Source: Macrocystis pyrifera (taxonomy: Eukaryota; Sar; Phaeophyceae; Laminariales; Laminariaceae). From it: a DNA stretch of 64,000 nt. The stretch is taken from assembly GCA_031763025.1 (NCBI GenBank), contig JASSKH010000005.1, positions 17,016,128 to 17,080,127 of the forward strand. Direction: 5' to 3'. Both the position numbers and the translations under genes were made by a program. Under the pieces are notes generated by a model. The model was given only the letters and a program-made list of their open reading frames with translations, searched no databases and had not been told where the DNA came from. Positions 13,090 to 24,616 of this stretch are shown here, piece by piece. How positions within the stretch are numbered: position 1 is the stretch's first letter; each line of letters starts with the position of its first letter.

Positions 13090-16000
13090 CTATGATTTCT
13101 CTCTGATGTCTCGGTCGATGTCGGCCTGGGCCTTACGCAAGCTCTCCTCCGCCTTCTCGAGCATGATTCGATCTACCTCCTCCGCGGAAGCACCGGGTGC
13201 CGGAGTTTTTGAGGTGCTCGCCTGGGTGCATAAACATTTAGCAAAAAAAAAAAGGCATGCAAAAATCACATGAGGACGGGGCCATGGAGGCAGAAACGTA
13301 TATCGACTTGAATCTTGTCAACCACCCAAGGACGAAAGCAACCTCTCTTCTTGTCCAAGCTGGGGGAAAAGTCGTTGACGCTCTGTCTTTCGTTCGTGCG
13401 TCGATTTCCGGTTGCAATATACTGGAGGCTCAGGACGCAACTACAGTAACGTTCGCTTGAATCTATGCCCATAGGTAGCCTTGGACTTGGGTCTCACAGG
13501 CTCACAACAACAAAAACTTCCCGCGATAGGGAACGAGTTCTTCTTAGCCACAACTAGGGCAAGTAGTTTTTTTAATCTCGGACGAGAGGCTGGCTGCCAT
13601 ACCGAGAATCCTCACGTTAGTACAGGGGACATATCGAATGATTATTCATGATAATGACGAAGGGGAAGTAGATACATGGTGGAGGAGTAGAGACATAGCG
13701 GCGGTTCTGACAAAATAGCCGCCAAGATCGACGAAAAACCGGTCGCACCAAAGCAACCGCAAGCCAGATCAGTAGCTAAAGCTCAAGCTTGTCACAGCCC
13801 AGGGCCATGCGCGGTCGACTCCTCATGCCGCTCCGCTCTGTTAGGTCGGTGTCCGAGAGAGATAGCAACGATGCGGGACCCAAGCAGTCTATCCCACCTC
13901 GTCTACCATCGCTTCATTCGGGACGTGACACGCGTATGTGACGCCGGTACCGCAAGAACATACTTCTGTACTTACAAGAATACTGCTGCGGTGCCTTTCT
14001 GCAAATACACACCTCTGGCGAAGGGTCCAGTTCGCCCTTGGCCACGCCCACCGCAACAATGCCCGCCATGATGCCCATGCCCAAAGCAGTCACCCCAAAG
14101 ATACCACTGCCCAGCGCAAACAATCCCACTACCGCCTGCGAGGACGGTGATATGGGAAACATGGACGCCATGGACACACGTAAGGTAACGCTGGTTTGGC
14201 GAATCGCCTCGGTCAGGTGTTGCGGCCATTCGATCGGGACCACGTACGAGTTGAGCAGAGGCGACATTTCAAGACGTACCACGAATTTCACCTCGATTCG
14301 TTTACGATGACTTTGGTTCTCCCTGTCTCATAGAATCTGTGACTATGGGATATGAATCTATCTAGGAAGAAGAATCAGCACGGGCTCTGGGCGTGGCTGT
14401 CGCTGTCGTTGGGGAGAAAGACCGGTTTCCTGTCAAGACAACACACACTACGTATGCACTCGTCCGAGACGTCTCAACGCGCGACATTCAGCAGCCGTAG
14501 CATGGGGGGCGCCTCATGGCAAAAAGCATGCCAACAGTGGTGGCGGACCGGTATACACGCGAGCTGAAAAGGGAAAAAAAGAGGAACGTCCCCGAGGGCG
14601 AACGAGTTCTAAAACAAGTGGGGGTGGTCGAAGTGGAAAAAACCGGCGAAGTCCTGGTAGAATCCCGCAAGTGCGCACAACGAAAATAGGGCAACTGCGC
14701 GGCAGTGCCAAGACTTTGATATTTGCCGAGTTTCATGCCCTCGCGAAACGTGCAAGGTGGATATCAATAATCTAGAGTGCAAAGAAGGTGATCGTGATCT
14801 TGTTTTTGAACGGTTGTTGCTCTTTCTCTAAAGTCCTTCCGTGACCGTCACGAGAAAATACGCGATTCGCCTTACAGATACGTTTCCACATGCCACCAGC
14901 GCTCCTACTGAACACGGTGCATGCTGCTGTACAAGCTCGGACCCATACGAGGTACGAACTGCCAGCGCTTTATGTCAGAGGGGTCTGCTGGTTCCCTTGC
15001 CTGCTTGATGAAGGATGTTACGCGAGCCACGGCCAAAATATCGCTATCTTGCGCCGGTTGGCTGTAGTACGCCTGGGCGAACCAGAGCGTTGCCTGGCAA
15101 GGAACGCAGACAGAAACAATAGGCGAAAGAAGAAGGTCGTGATCCCTTTCTGGCGTCTCCGGTTGCGGTTTCGAAAGCTAGCGAGTCAATCCTGAACCTT
15201 GGAATACAAAGTTTGACGCTGTCCATCGATATTTACTGTTCATTGTACAGGTAAAACACACCTACCAGGAACCTGGTACACTACAGTATGTCGGTATGCA
15301 GGTTTTTTGCAGATGCAAGGTTGAAATACAGATGACCGGTGTATACTCACTCCGCACATAGCTCTCGTGGAACCAGTGAGTCCATCGTAGGGTACCTCTG
15401 CATGCGCAAAAAAAAACGTGCTCCCAACACAGCTCAGGTTTCAAAACGTCCGTTTATCTTGGGGGAAAATCTGCTCGACCAAAACGTGAGCTGCCGTCGG
15501 CAACTCCCGCACTCAACAGCTATATTGATGTGTAGACTATACCACCGTTATCGGGACAACTATCTGCTGCCGGCACGGAGTGGCACCAGGCTGCGAAGGC
15601 TCGCACCTTCCACGACCCGAACGACATGGCTGCCGCACCCCCGGCACCCAGTATCGCGTACAGAGGGTTGACTCCGTTCAGATCCTCCTCTCGCCGTATA
15701 ACCCTCTTGCTTTCCTCCGTTGGAATAACAATATCTTTGCCCTGCGCGTGCCGGCGTCACACACGCACAAAAAAAGCGTGATGGCATCCTATCATAGATG
15801 AACGTGTAAATCGAGCAGCGATTAGAAAAAAAAGCGAGGCAACTGCTGGCGGGAGGAGGGGGGCGCCGTTCACTGCGACGAGCTGTGACCACCGCTCTGC
15901 CGTGGCGCTTTGGCTGTAGCACCGTGCATATATGCCGTGTTTGTCGCTCGTCTCTGACGCAAGGGGTGACATGACTAGATGAACAAGTGGCAAGCCTATA

Positions 16001-19000
16001 CATCGACTACTGCTGTACAATGCCTTGAATGGTAGAAAACCACAAACCTGTCACGCTTCTTGAATGTTCAAAAGCGGTACTGGGTTCTCCAGTATTACGC
16101 GTTCAAACATTGGGGGGCGATTTGGGCTCCAGGTTCTCGACCACGCCGTCGCATGGGCATTGTCCCGAGGAGGTCCCACCATTCGCCGAGGTCGTGGATA
16201 TCCATATATCTTATTGTACGACTGTGGTCACCCATATTCCTGGGTTATTTGTTGTCGTCAGCACTGACATTGTCCCGTGACAAGTAATCACTGCAGATTG
16301 GAATGCAAGGCCCGTGCCTCACGCACACTCTTCCTCTCCATCATCGTTGATGGTCGTTTCGTGGGATCGTCCGTACCGATCCTATACCAAAACCTGGCGT
16401 ATCCTACACGCTACCCTCTAAGGAAGGGAAGTGCCTTAGATTTCGAGAGTAACAAAACACAATCCACACTGGTATCTCAGCGATTTACCGGGACACTAGC
16501 TGTTGGGGTTCGGCACTTAGGTGTCTAACCATGACTTGGTTCGTGGGCAACTCCCGTGTTTTTTCGACAACTCTAAAATCTCAATAAAAGCTGAAACACA
16601 AGATCGCTAAGCCCTGCGCTAAATTCCGGTGCACCTATGGCGGACACAAGTAAAGGGTTTCTCCTCCAAGAGCTACTCCGCACTGTCCATAGGAGTCGAG
16701 TCGGCGAGGCCGCGCCGACACCCCCCCCCTCCCGTATTCTGTACCCTAGGATGCGAGCCACCAATGGGCGGAGGGTCGGCGGTTTTGGATGGGTTCTACG
16801 GCCGTTCGATAATTTCGAGGAGCACCAATGCCTGAACGGCAGTAGTACTGCTGTTGTATTCCAACACATGGTATATGATGCATACCTGCGCTGCAATCTG
16901 GGCAAGCAGACGTTGATTGACCGTCTGGGGCACCATTCGTTCCTCCTCTTCTGACTCCTCCTCCTCCTGCTTCCACACGGGAAAATGTGTACGACAGCAG
17001 TACGAGGACTTCTTGTCAGAGTTAGGGGTTTTTCAGGGTTTCCAGGAAGAAGCATGCCGTCATATAATTCATACAAAGTTCCCCTCCGGGAGGTGCCGTA
17101 TGAATAGGGGAGTGGCGCAAGAGCGAAATAATATTCGTATGCAACCCTGCACACTTGTGTAGACGTAGTACCTGCATCCACCCATCATTTTAACGTGAAG
17201 AACACACACAACATATTTTTGAGGACAGACTATTATATATTATACCGTTCACGGAATTATAATGTGGGATCATTACTGCAATAATAATATAAAATCGGGT
17301 AGAGTAGCGGTAAGTGGATATATTGATCCAGCCGACTCGCGGCGATTAATTCGTAAGTAAAAAAAAGTTGCGCGAGGTCGAGGTTGCGCCACAATACTTG
17401 TGACCGGTTGAGTAAGATACAGCACATACATACTGGTACAATATGTACGATGTTCCCCCAAAATTAATGTTTCTTGGTGCTCAGGGTAACATCAAGGTTT
17501 CACAGATAAATGCTCGAGAACAAATCGCAGTCCGAGCACTGAAAGTATTGGAGTACAGGCGGCAAAAATATTGCCAGCACTGAGAAGGCCCAAATACTGA
17601 GAGTAATGAGAGTGTGAGCAGTACCGAACCCCGAGAATACAGGAAAGTGTGTACCCGCAGTAGTATCGAAACACGAAATACTTCTTAGTAAAGGCAACAT
17701 GCACAGTACAGAACCTCGAGATACTGAGAGTATTCGCAGTGCATGTATATATATATTCCTCGCAAATGCTTATCTCGAAATACTGACAGACTCAAGTTGT
17801 CTCCAGCGAAAGTGGTTAGCTCCAACTCCCACTCGTGCGGGACTATCTGGGTGTGTTCGGTGCCGAACGCTGGGCCTGAGAATTGTCGACACACGGTGCA
17901 CAGACGGGTTGAAGTATAGTCATACTCGAAGTATGCTGGGCATATAGAGGGTATTTCATTACTGCGAGTACTGTGTCTCGCAGAAGCATGCTGCAGCAGT
18001 ACGAACACACCAACGGACGAAATACTGCTACTGTAGACTAGAATACTTGTAGTACCCGCGGTACAGAACCCCGAGACACTTGAAGCACAACAGAGGGTAT
18101 CCACATCAGCAGCAGTAGCGAACCCCGCATTAAATTAGTGCGAGCCCGGAAGTATACAAAGTAGTATCGACAGAACCTCAAAATACTGCGAGTACTCGCA
18201 GTATCTCGAGTACAAAACCCCCGAAATACTGCGAGTGAGTGTACGAAGTACCTACGATAATAATAGCAGTATTTTCTCGAACATACTTTGCTTTACTCCC
18301 AACTATTGGGAGTAGCTGTGAAATGTTGAGGTGTGAACGCACGCCACACGTAAGCGCGCCCAAACTGCTTACCTTGGGTAAAAACACACAACAAGTAACT
18401 TGTATATCATATTATATACGTTCAGAAAACGAAAAGCAAGGTGGATGAATGTACTGGTACAAAAAAAGTCAGAAGTGGAAAATAAACGCACAAAACTTAT
18501 ATTACAGTATATCATACTATACGCTCAGAAAAGCAAGGTGTAGACGAAAGTATCATTATTAATACTGCCGTTGTAGTCCTGGTACAAAAAAAGTCAAAAG
18601 TGAATTAAAAAAAAAGCGTGGATGGTGCGGGTCGAACCTGGGAAACGAAAAATTTATCGCGCGCGGTATAATCGTCTTTTTTTTTTTTTATCACTCACTT
18701 TTACTTCCCAGCCCACTCGTAGGAGGTTTTACCCTCGACGATCTTCTGGACAAGCCGTGGTCACAGGTGTCGTCCCTTCTCCCCCCCGGTACGTGCCTTT
18801 ATTTTTGTCGCGCATAGGGTTCAGCATTCCCACTGCTCGTCCATTTTCATCGAATGTAGCCAACTCACGCTTTCGCGCTTTCCGCTTATCAATTTTTTAC
18901 GCAAGAAAAAGTCCCTATGAGCATGCACTCGGTCTGCGCTAGAATAGCAGTGCTCTTACAATTGGCACGTCGAGTTTTTGACGCAATCTAAAATACTTTG

Positions 19001-22000
19001 CACGATCTCCTACAGCAGTAGGCTTGTACAGGTACGAATGCATATTCAGCAGTACTGCTGTATAGAATGCCACGCGAGGAACATACGTGCACTGACCCCC
19101 TTTCAGCTGGCTCTAGGATCTATATCGGTCAGCAATGTAGGAAACACAGCAATCAGAACTATTGTACTGCTGTAAGTATGTTTTGTACGAACGCTGCTGT
19201 ACGAATTAGCCGCAGCGCGATCATCCATACGCGCAAGGTGTGCCCACTGCTGCTGCTGGGCAGCAGGGTTGGTTGTAGTGATGTAGGAAGCTGGAGGTAA
19301 GCACGCTCTGTGCACTGCTGTGGGTGGTGATCCGTGCTCTCGGCGCAACAACCTCCAAAAAAATGTACAGGGATATTATGCGTAATCCTGGGTACATACG
19401 GACAAAAAATACGCGCAAGGTGTGCCCACTGCTGCTGCTGCTGGGCAGCAGGGCAGCAGGGTTGTGGTGCTGTAGGAAGCTGGAGGTAATCACGCTCTGT
19501 GCACTGCTGTGGCTATTGTTCTCTAGGCGATGGTCCGTGCTCCGTGCAACATAAACAATATGTACAGGGATATATACGTCATCCTGGGTATATACGGATC
19601 AAAACGTATATGGCAGACCGTGGAATGCGGACTGCAGGCCGCGACAAACGCAACCAACCACTGCAGCACTGCGCATATGGGTGTGCCGCACACGCACGGC
19701 GGGTGGGGGGGGGGGCGGCAGCGTTGGAACGTTGGGATTTGTGCATGTTTTCTGTTGTGTACCTGGTATATGTCTGAGCTATGTGCTCACAGCTCGTGAG
19801 AGCGTAGGGGAGAAAACAGACAGCATGACATGTATGTATATACCGATACATAGATATACTTAGATCTCGATCTCTGAGCGCGCTCGGTTGGTACACCCCT
19901 GGCCTCTCAGAGCTCCCACTTGGAAATCGCCTCCGTTTATTACTTGCCAGACCGTTCCAGCGAGTATTTGTTTTCTCCATTTCTCGTCGTACTTTCAGTC
20001 CTTCTTCCCTTTTTTCTTCTTTCGCTTCGTGTGCGTGCGTGTACTCCGAGCACGGTTGCGCGGGCGAACCCGGCACCGTCGCGGGTGTCAGCGGATGCTG
20101 GCGAGTAGAGGGGGAGTTGCAAGGAGCGCGGTCGCCGCTTTCGTGCCTAGGCGTCGCGTGTGCCTCGAGACACGAGGGATGCATCAATAGGCTCTGTCTG
20201 GCCTCCCTTTGTGATTTTGGATAGAGTACGTACGAGTATTTAAGGATCGTTCTCGACTGTAAGATAATATTCAAGCGGTGCTTATTTTTGCGACCGGGCT
20301 GAGAGTCACAAGAGGGAGGTACCCCGAATGAGCACCAACATTGTCGAGCTTGCGTCGAGGTCCACGGTGAGCACCGGGCTTCACGCGAGGCGGGCGACGG
20401 GGCTCACTGTGGAATTGAGGGAGGGAAGCTTTACCCGGACTGAATCGGTGGCGAGATGGTCGCGAGAGGGGCGAGCGGCGTACGAGGCTGAGAGAGAAGC
20501 TCTGCTGTAAGATTTTTTCTTCTTTCATTGTTTTCTTTTTTTGACTGGTGTAAGGTGTTCCACTCAAGTAGTAAATTATTACACGAAAGGGGACGGGGAT
20601 TTTTTTTCTTTTAGAAATTTTCGGTTTCATTTTCGTTGTTTTTGCTGTGTTGCTGTGCCGTTCTGTGCTTTATCTTTCGTACATACGACGAGTACACAGA
20701 CACAGAGCATATCGAAAGTAGAAAATAAGTACCCTACCTGGGGTATGTACGTATGTACGATGTGTGAGCGAGCGTAGCGGAAAACCGCCCGCGACGCGAA
20801 GCATATGTGGCTTCCGAGCTGTTTTCTCCTGAAGCATGGCGGTGGGACTCTTGGCGTTATCAAGTCGCCAGTTTGCAGCTAACTACAGGGGCCATAAAAA
20901 AAGCTATATTCAATCATGGACCTCTGTCCGCTTCGCATAATTTGATGTTTCCTTCCTGAGCGAGCGTAGCGGGCGGCGTAGGCCGCCCGCGCAGCGAAGC
21001 GCCTTGTACGTACGTACAAAGTAAGGCCTCTTACTGAAACCAGGGAAATCGTCTTATCCACGCCCGCCGGAAAAAAAACTTTGAGCGCCCGCTACGCGCT
21101 TCAGAGTGCACGGATCGCACCGAGACCTAGACCAATGTGTCCGGCAGGGCTTCCCGTGTCCGTGTACTTAGAGTTTTGCCTGAAAGTGCTCGTGAGACGA
21201 GAAAAGTTGGCAAAAGTACGAAAATTTGACAAATATACGTATACATGCAAGGTTACCCTCCGGGAGGTGCCGTATTAATAGGGGAGTGGCGCAAGAGCGA
21301 AAGAATAATACTCGTGTGAAACCCTGCACACTTTTTTAGAAGTAGCACCTGCACCCACCCATCATTTTAACGTGAAGAACACACACATCATATTTTTGAG
21401 GACAGACTTACGTTATACTGCTGTTCGCGGAATTAGTGTGAGATCATTAATTACTACAGTAACATATTATAGGGTATCGGTAAGTTGAGATATATTGATC
21501 CAGCTGACTCGCGGCGGTTAATTCGTAAGTACATAAAAGTTGCGCGAGGTCGAGGTTGCGCCATAATACTTTGTGACCGGCTGAGTAACAAGGTGCAGCA
21601 TATACATACATACTACAGGTACTACAATATATATGTTCCCCCTAAATAAATGTTTCTTGGTGCTCAGGGTATAATATCAAGGTTTCACACACGTAAATGC
21701 TCGAGAACAAATCGTAGTCCGAGTACTGAGAGTATTGGAATACAGGCGGCAAAACTACTGCGAGTACTGAGAAGGCCCAAATACTGAGAGTAATGAGAGT
21801 GTGAGCAGTACCGAACCCCGAGAATACAGGTTGCTTGAAGTATGTACCCGAAGTAGTATCGAAACACGACATAAATACTTGGGGTAAAGGCAATATATGC
21901 GCACAGTACAGAACCTCGAGATACTGAGAGCATTCACAGCAGTCATGCATAATATAATATCGAAATACTGGCAGACTGCTTTGAGTGCTCAAGTTGTCTC

Positions 22001-24444
22001 CAGCGAAAGTAGTTTGCTCCAACTCCCACTCGTGTGGGACTATCTGGGTGTGTTTTGTGCCGAACGCTGGGCCTGAGACTTGTCGACACGGCGCACAAAC
22101 GGTTGAAGTATATTTCACATACTCGAAGTATACTGGGCATATTGAGGGTATTTCATTACTGCGAGTACTGAGTCTCGCAGAAGAAGCAGCAGTACGAACA
22201 CTACCAATGGACGAAATACTGCTATAGACTAGTACTTACTGGTATACTTGTAGTACCCGCCGTACAGAACCCCGAGATACTTGAAGCACAACAGGCGGTA
22301 TCCATGCCAGCAGCAGTAGCGAACCCCGCATTAGTGCGAGCGCGAAGCGAACCCCGCATTAATGCGAGCCCGAAGAAATTATACGCAGTAGTATCTACAG
22401 AACCTCAAAATACTGCGAGTACTCAGTATCTCGAGTACAAAAACCCCGAAATACTGCGAGTGTCCGAAGTATACCTACGGTAATAGCAGCACAGTATTTT
22501 CTCGAACATACTTTGCTTTATAAACTCCCAATTATTCGGAGTAGCTGTGAAATGTTGAGGTATGAACGCACGCCACACGCAAGCGCGCCGCCCAAACTCT
22601 TTAATTTTTGGGCTAAAACACACAAGTAGCATGTACTCTGTCACATTATACGTTCAGAAAAGCGAGGTGTGGACGAATGTATTATTATTACTACTGCTGT
22701 AGTACTCTGTTGTAGTTCTGTGGTACAAAAATAGTCAAAAGTGAGATTAAGAAAAAAGAACGGGGATGGTGCTAGTCGAACCTCGGAAACGAAAATGTTA
22801 TCCAGCAAGTGCAGTTTAAACCTATGCGCTAGAACAGCGCTCGTACAACTGGCATGTCGTGTTTTTTACGCAATCTAAAACACTTTGCACGATTTTCTAC
22901 AGCAGTAGAGTAGCTTGTACATGTACGACAGCATATTCAGCAGTACTGCTGTAAAATGCAACGCGAGGAACGTACGTGTACTGATCCCCTTTCAGCTGGC
23001 TCTAGGATCTATCGATCAGCAATGTAGGACACACTGCAATCAGAATTACTGTATGTGTATGTACCGCTCTAAGTATATTACGAATGCTGCAGCTGTACGA
23101 ATGAGCCGCAGTACGATCATCCATACGCGCAAGGTGTGCTCACTGCTGCTGCTGCTGGGCAGCAGGGTTGGTTGTGGTGCTGTAGGAAGCTGGAGGTAAG
23201 CACGCTCTGTGCACTGCTGTGGGTATTGTTCTCTAGGCGGTGGTCCGTGCTCCGTCAACAACCCAAAAAAAATGTATGATGAGCCGGGGGGAGAAAACAG
23301 AGAGCATGGCAATGTACCGATATACGTACGTACAAAATAAGGCCTCTTTACCGAAACCAGGGAAATCGTCTTATCCACTCCCGCCGGAAAAAAAAAATTA
23401 AGCGCCTGCCACGCGCTTCAGAGTGCACGGATCGCGCCGAGACCTAAACCAATGTGTCCGGCAGGGCTTCCCGTGTCCGTGTACTTAGTGTTTTGCCTAA
23501 AAGTGCTCGTGCGAAGAGAAAAGTTGGCAAAAGTGCGAAAATTTGACAAAGATACGTGTACATATACTCGTATACGTTTCGAAAGGCGTACTTCGATCTG
23601 CAGCAGGAAAGCGGGCGATTACCTTCTCCTGCGGCATGGATGTGGATGCACAAGGCTGGTGTATTTGTTGTTGCCTTCATGCTTGTCAAAGCAAGCGCTA
23701 GTACCCTCTAGAAGTAGTCACATCCCACAGCCTTGCATGTTCGTCAAAGCAAACCGTATTATCAGTATTAATAGCAGTAGTCACAGTCCACAGCGCGCCG
23801 TTCATGTACGGTACCTCCAACGGAAAGTGTTGCCTCTGTAGCGTACTGCTGTACCGAGAGTGGGATGTTGACGTTTGTTATTAAGCCCAAAGTTACCGCA
23901 CGCCTTTTCATACCAAGTTACCAACACCTAACTTTGTCGAAGGGCACAGCTGCATACGCACAAAGGCAGACGGGGTTCAAGCGCAGCAACACACCCTGAC
24001 CCTGCCCCCAGGTTACCGATCAGTCAGATCAGGGCGAGTCCAAGCGTATATACCTCGTCTTCTGTGCGTGACGTGACGAACCCCACACGTTTGGTCTCGC
24101 CCAAGCCATCTGGAGGGCTAGCCGTAAGTGGCAGAACACCACTGCACGGTGTGGCCCAAGACTGGCGATTCATTCCCGTCGCACATCTTGCGACATTAAG
24201 TCCAACTGAGGCAAGAGCGAGAGGGGGGCGGAGGAGGGAAGAGAGGAGACTCATGAGAGGTGAACCGGTGCGCATTGAACATGATGCCCATATCAACCCT
24301 AGCATGTAGAACCAGGTGCGTAAGAATAGAAGCTGCACATACTTGCCATCGTTCGGGAAAGTATCACGCACCTGGGACAAACGAGTGCGCCTCCCGGCAC
24401 CTAAATACAATGAGGATGCCGATGATGGCTCGTAGGTCACTCAT
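13090..24444 (-). CDS. probable plastid membrane protein, 7 exons, 262 aa
   Basis: Exons, in order of transcription: 24444-24372, 24205-24054, 16966-16886, 15741-15607, 15093-15001, 14135-14013 and 13221-13090 (TAG). They sum to 789 bases and keep frame throughout (intron 1 phase 1, the others phase 0). Acceptors are pyrimidine-rich CAG. Donors are GT, except after exon 5, where CAG|GCAAGG implies a GC-AG intron. The N-terminus has a hydrophobic core (residues about 6-14) followed by HSFVP, resembling the signal peptide and F-containing cleavage site of complex-plastid proteins. An acidic run (about 72-87) precedes the conserved-looking VPQTVNQRLLAQIA and REEDLNGVNPLY. A first membrane segment lies at about 128-146, a second glycine-rich one at about 179-208, then GELDPSPE and a charged C-terminal helix. 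From memory the core resembles conserved stramenopile plastid proteins of unknown role. The function is unknown. Confidence 0.75.
14355..14445 (+). mobile_element. 3' end relic of a non-LTR retrotransposon
   Basis: The stretch GAAGAATCAGCACGGGCTCT, then CTGTCGTTGGGGAGAAAGA and CCGGTTT..ACAACACACAC, parallels the 3' ends at about 48835-48908 and 50730-50805. It lies inside intron 5 of the plastid-protein gene in the opposite orientation. No coding part of the element remains here. Confidence 0.45.
14516..14689 (+). CDS. small unassigned frame (57 codons)
   Basis: ATG to TAG with a charged product (VADRYTRELKREKKRNVPEG in its first half, GEVLVESRKCAQRK at its end). It lies inside intron 5 of the minus-strand plastid gene, just downstream of a retrotransposon 3' relic. 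The composition is protein-like, but the length is short and no homologue is recognised. It could be an exon of something else or chance. Confidence 0.15.
   Translation: MAKSMPTVVADRYTRELKREKKRNVPEGERVLKQVGVVEVEKTGEVLVESRKCAQRK
17080..19370. repeat. 2.3-kb duplicated segment, copy 1
   Basis: Colinear with 21250-23275 (landmarks CCTCCGGGAGGTGCCGTAT at 17083 and 21256; CATCATTTTAACGTGAAGAA; TTTCAGCTGGCTCTAGGATC near 19101 and 22991). Rich in near-palindromic TACTGCGAGTACT words. This copy carries a SINE at 18676-18933 and a further local repeat of its GCAGCAGGGTTG-containing end at 19395-19600. Both copies lie in intron 2 of the plastid-protein gene. The 60-160 codon frames inside are not credible genes. 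Confidence 0.8.
18676..18933 (-). mobile_element. tRNA-derived SINE, copy 3 (head missing)
   Basis: T tract (tail) at 18676-18690, then the SINE body as far as GCATGCACTCGGT. The roughly 70-base tRNA-like head is absent. The corresponding place in the second duplicate (near 22800-22830) has no SINE, so this insertion is younger than the duplication or was lost from the other copy. Confidence 0.75.
19601..20756. other. insertion in duplicated region; no supported gene
   Basis: About 1.6 kb (to 20990) between copy 1 and its expected right-hand module, absent from the second unit. A 60-codon plus frame at 20328-20510 (ending AAYEAEREALL) has protein-like composition but no recognised family. 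A pyrimidine-rich stretch at about 19975-20030 is notable. Confidence 0.3.
20762..20804. repeat. GC-rich hairpin micro-element, copy 1
   Basis: GAGCGAGCGTAGCGG, a short centre and CCGCCCGCGACGCGAAGC form an imperfect palindrome. The same element is at 20957-21003 and 52858-52903. Confidence 0.55.
20957..21003. repeat. GC-rich hairpin micro-element, copy 2
   Basis: GAGCGAGCGTAGCGGGCGGC is followed by GTAG and GCCGCCCGCGCAGCGAAGC. This is the cleanest hairpin of the three. Confidence 0.6.
20995..21250 (+). repeat. 250-base module flanking the duplicate, left copy
   Basis: Matches 23318-23570 in direct orientation (landmarks GAAACCAGGGAAATCGTCTT, CGCTTCAGAGTGCACGGATC and GTCCGGCAGGGCTTCCCG). 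The two modules bracket duplicate copy 2. Either they are the shared right-hand part of a tandem unit, or they mimic long terminal repeats. No TG..CA ends or primer-binding site are evident. Confidence 0.65.
21250..23275. repeat. 2.3-kb duplicated segment, copy 2
   Basis: Second copy of 17080-19370, lacking the SINE. It keeps the tRNA-like stretch near 22765-22860 that is interrupted in copy 1, so it shows the pre-insertion state. Confidence 0.8.
22765..22860 (-). repeat. tRNA-like sequence (pseudogene or SINE head)
   Basis: Read on the minus strand it runs from TGCCAGTTGTACGAGCGC (box-A-like) to GAGGTTCGACTAGCACC (box-B-like), with spacing suited to a long-variable-arm tRNA. End pairing is poor and the anticodon arm is not clean. 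In the first duplicate the box-B part is at 18615-18650 and the rest is cut by a SINE. Confidence 0.35.
23318..23570 (+). repeat. 250-base module flanking the duplicate, right copy
   Basis: Direct partner of 20995-21250, about 90 percent alike by eye, starting 43 bases after the end of duplicate copy 2. Confidence 0.65.
23571..24053. other. intron 2 sequence, nothing further recognised
   Basis: The region between the duplicated modules and exon 2 of the plastid-protein gene. It includes TATTAATA at 23766 and no recognised repeat. Confidence 0.4.
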
Positions 24445-24616
24445 CCTCAAGTACCAGCACGCCTAAGAAGCAAGCAACCCGCACCCATTGCACCAGCGGG
24501 TTGTGTCAATTGGTGCGAAATAGGTCCCTTCTTGTGAACGCCTCCATATCTTTATGAGGCGCCCTGTAGTCACAAACCTTGACACACAAGGCCACTGACA
24601 CCCGACACGACACTCG
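24445..24616. promoter_or_regulatory. compact divergent intergenic region
   Basis: 172 bases separate the minus-strand ATG (24444) from the plus-strand candidate ATG (24617). Both starts are followed by a donor at a sensible distance (GTGCGT in both). A shared bidirectional promoter is an inference from spacing. No TATA box was identified with confidence. Confidence 0.35.

Noticed and set aside
13257-13460. 67-codon plus frame inside intron 6 of the plastid gene
   Set aside because: Pleasant composition only. No domain, no splice context, too short.
13914-14326. Longer version of exon 6 of the plastid gene (starting near 14326)
   Set aside because: It is open, but using the acceptor at 14135 keeps phase 0 with exon 5 and gives a membrane segment directly continuing the domain. 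The extra residues look like chance.
16637-16954. 105-codon plus frame starting MADTSKGFLL
   Set aside because: Overlaps antisense exon 3 of the supported minus gene and has no recognised family.
21642-22118. 158-codon minus frame and relatives in 17-22 kb
   Set aside because: Shared between the two non-coding duplicates with different frame breaks. No domain.
24300-24440. Plus-strand exon reading LPSFGKVSRTWDKRV
   Set aside because: It is antisense to exon 1 of the plastid gene. The minus strand has the ATG, donor, long pyrimidine tract and phase-matched next exon.
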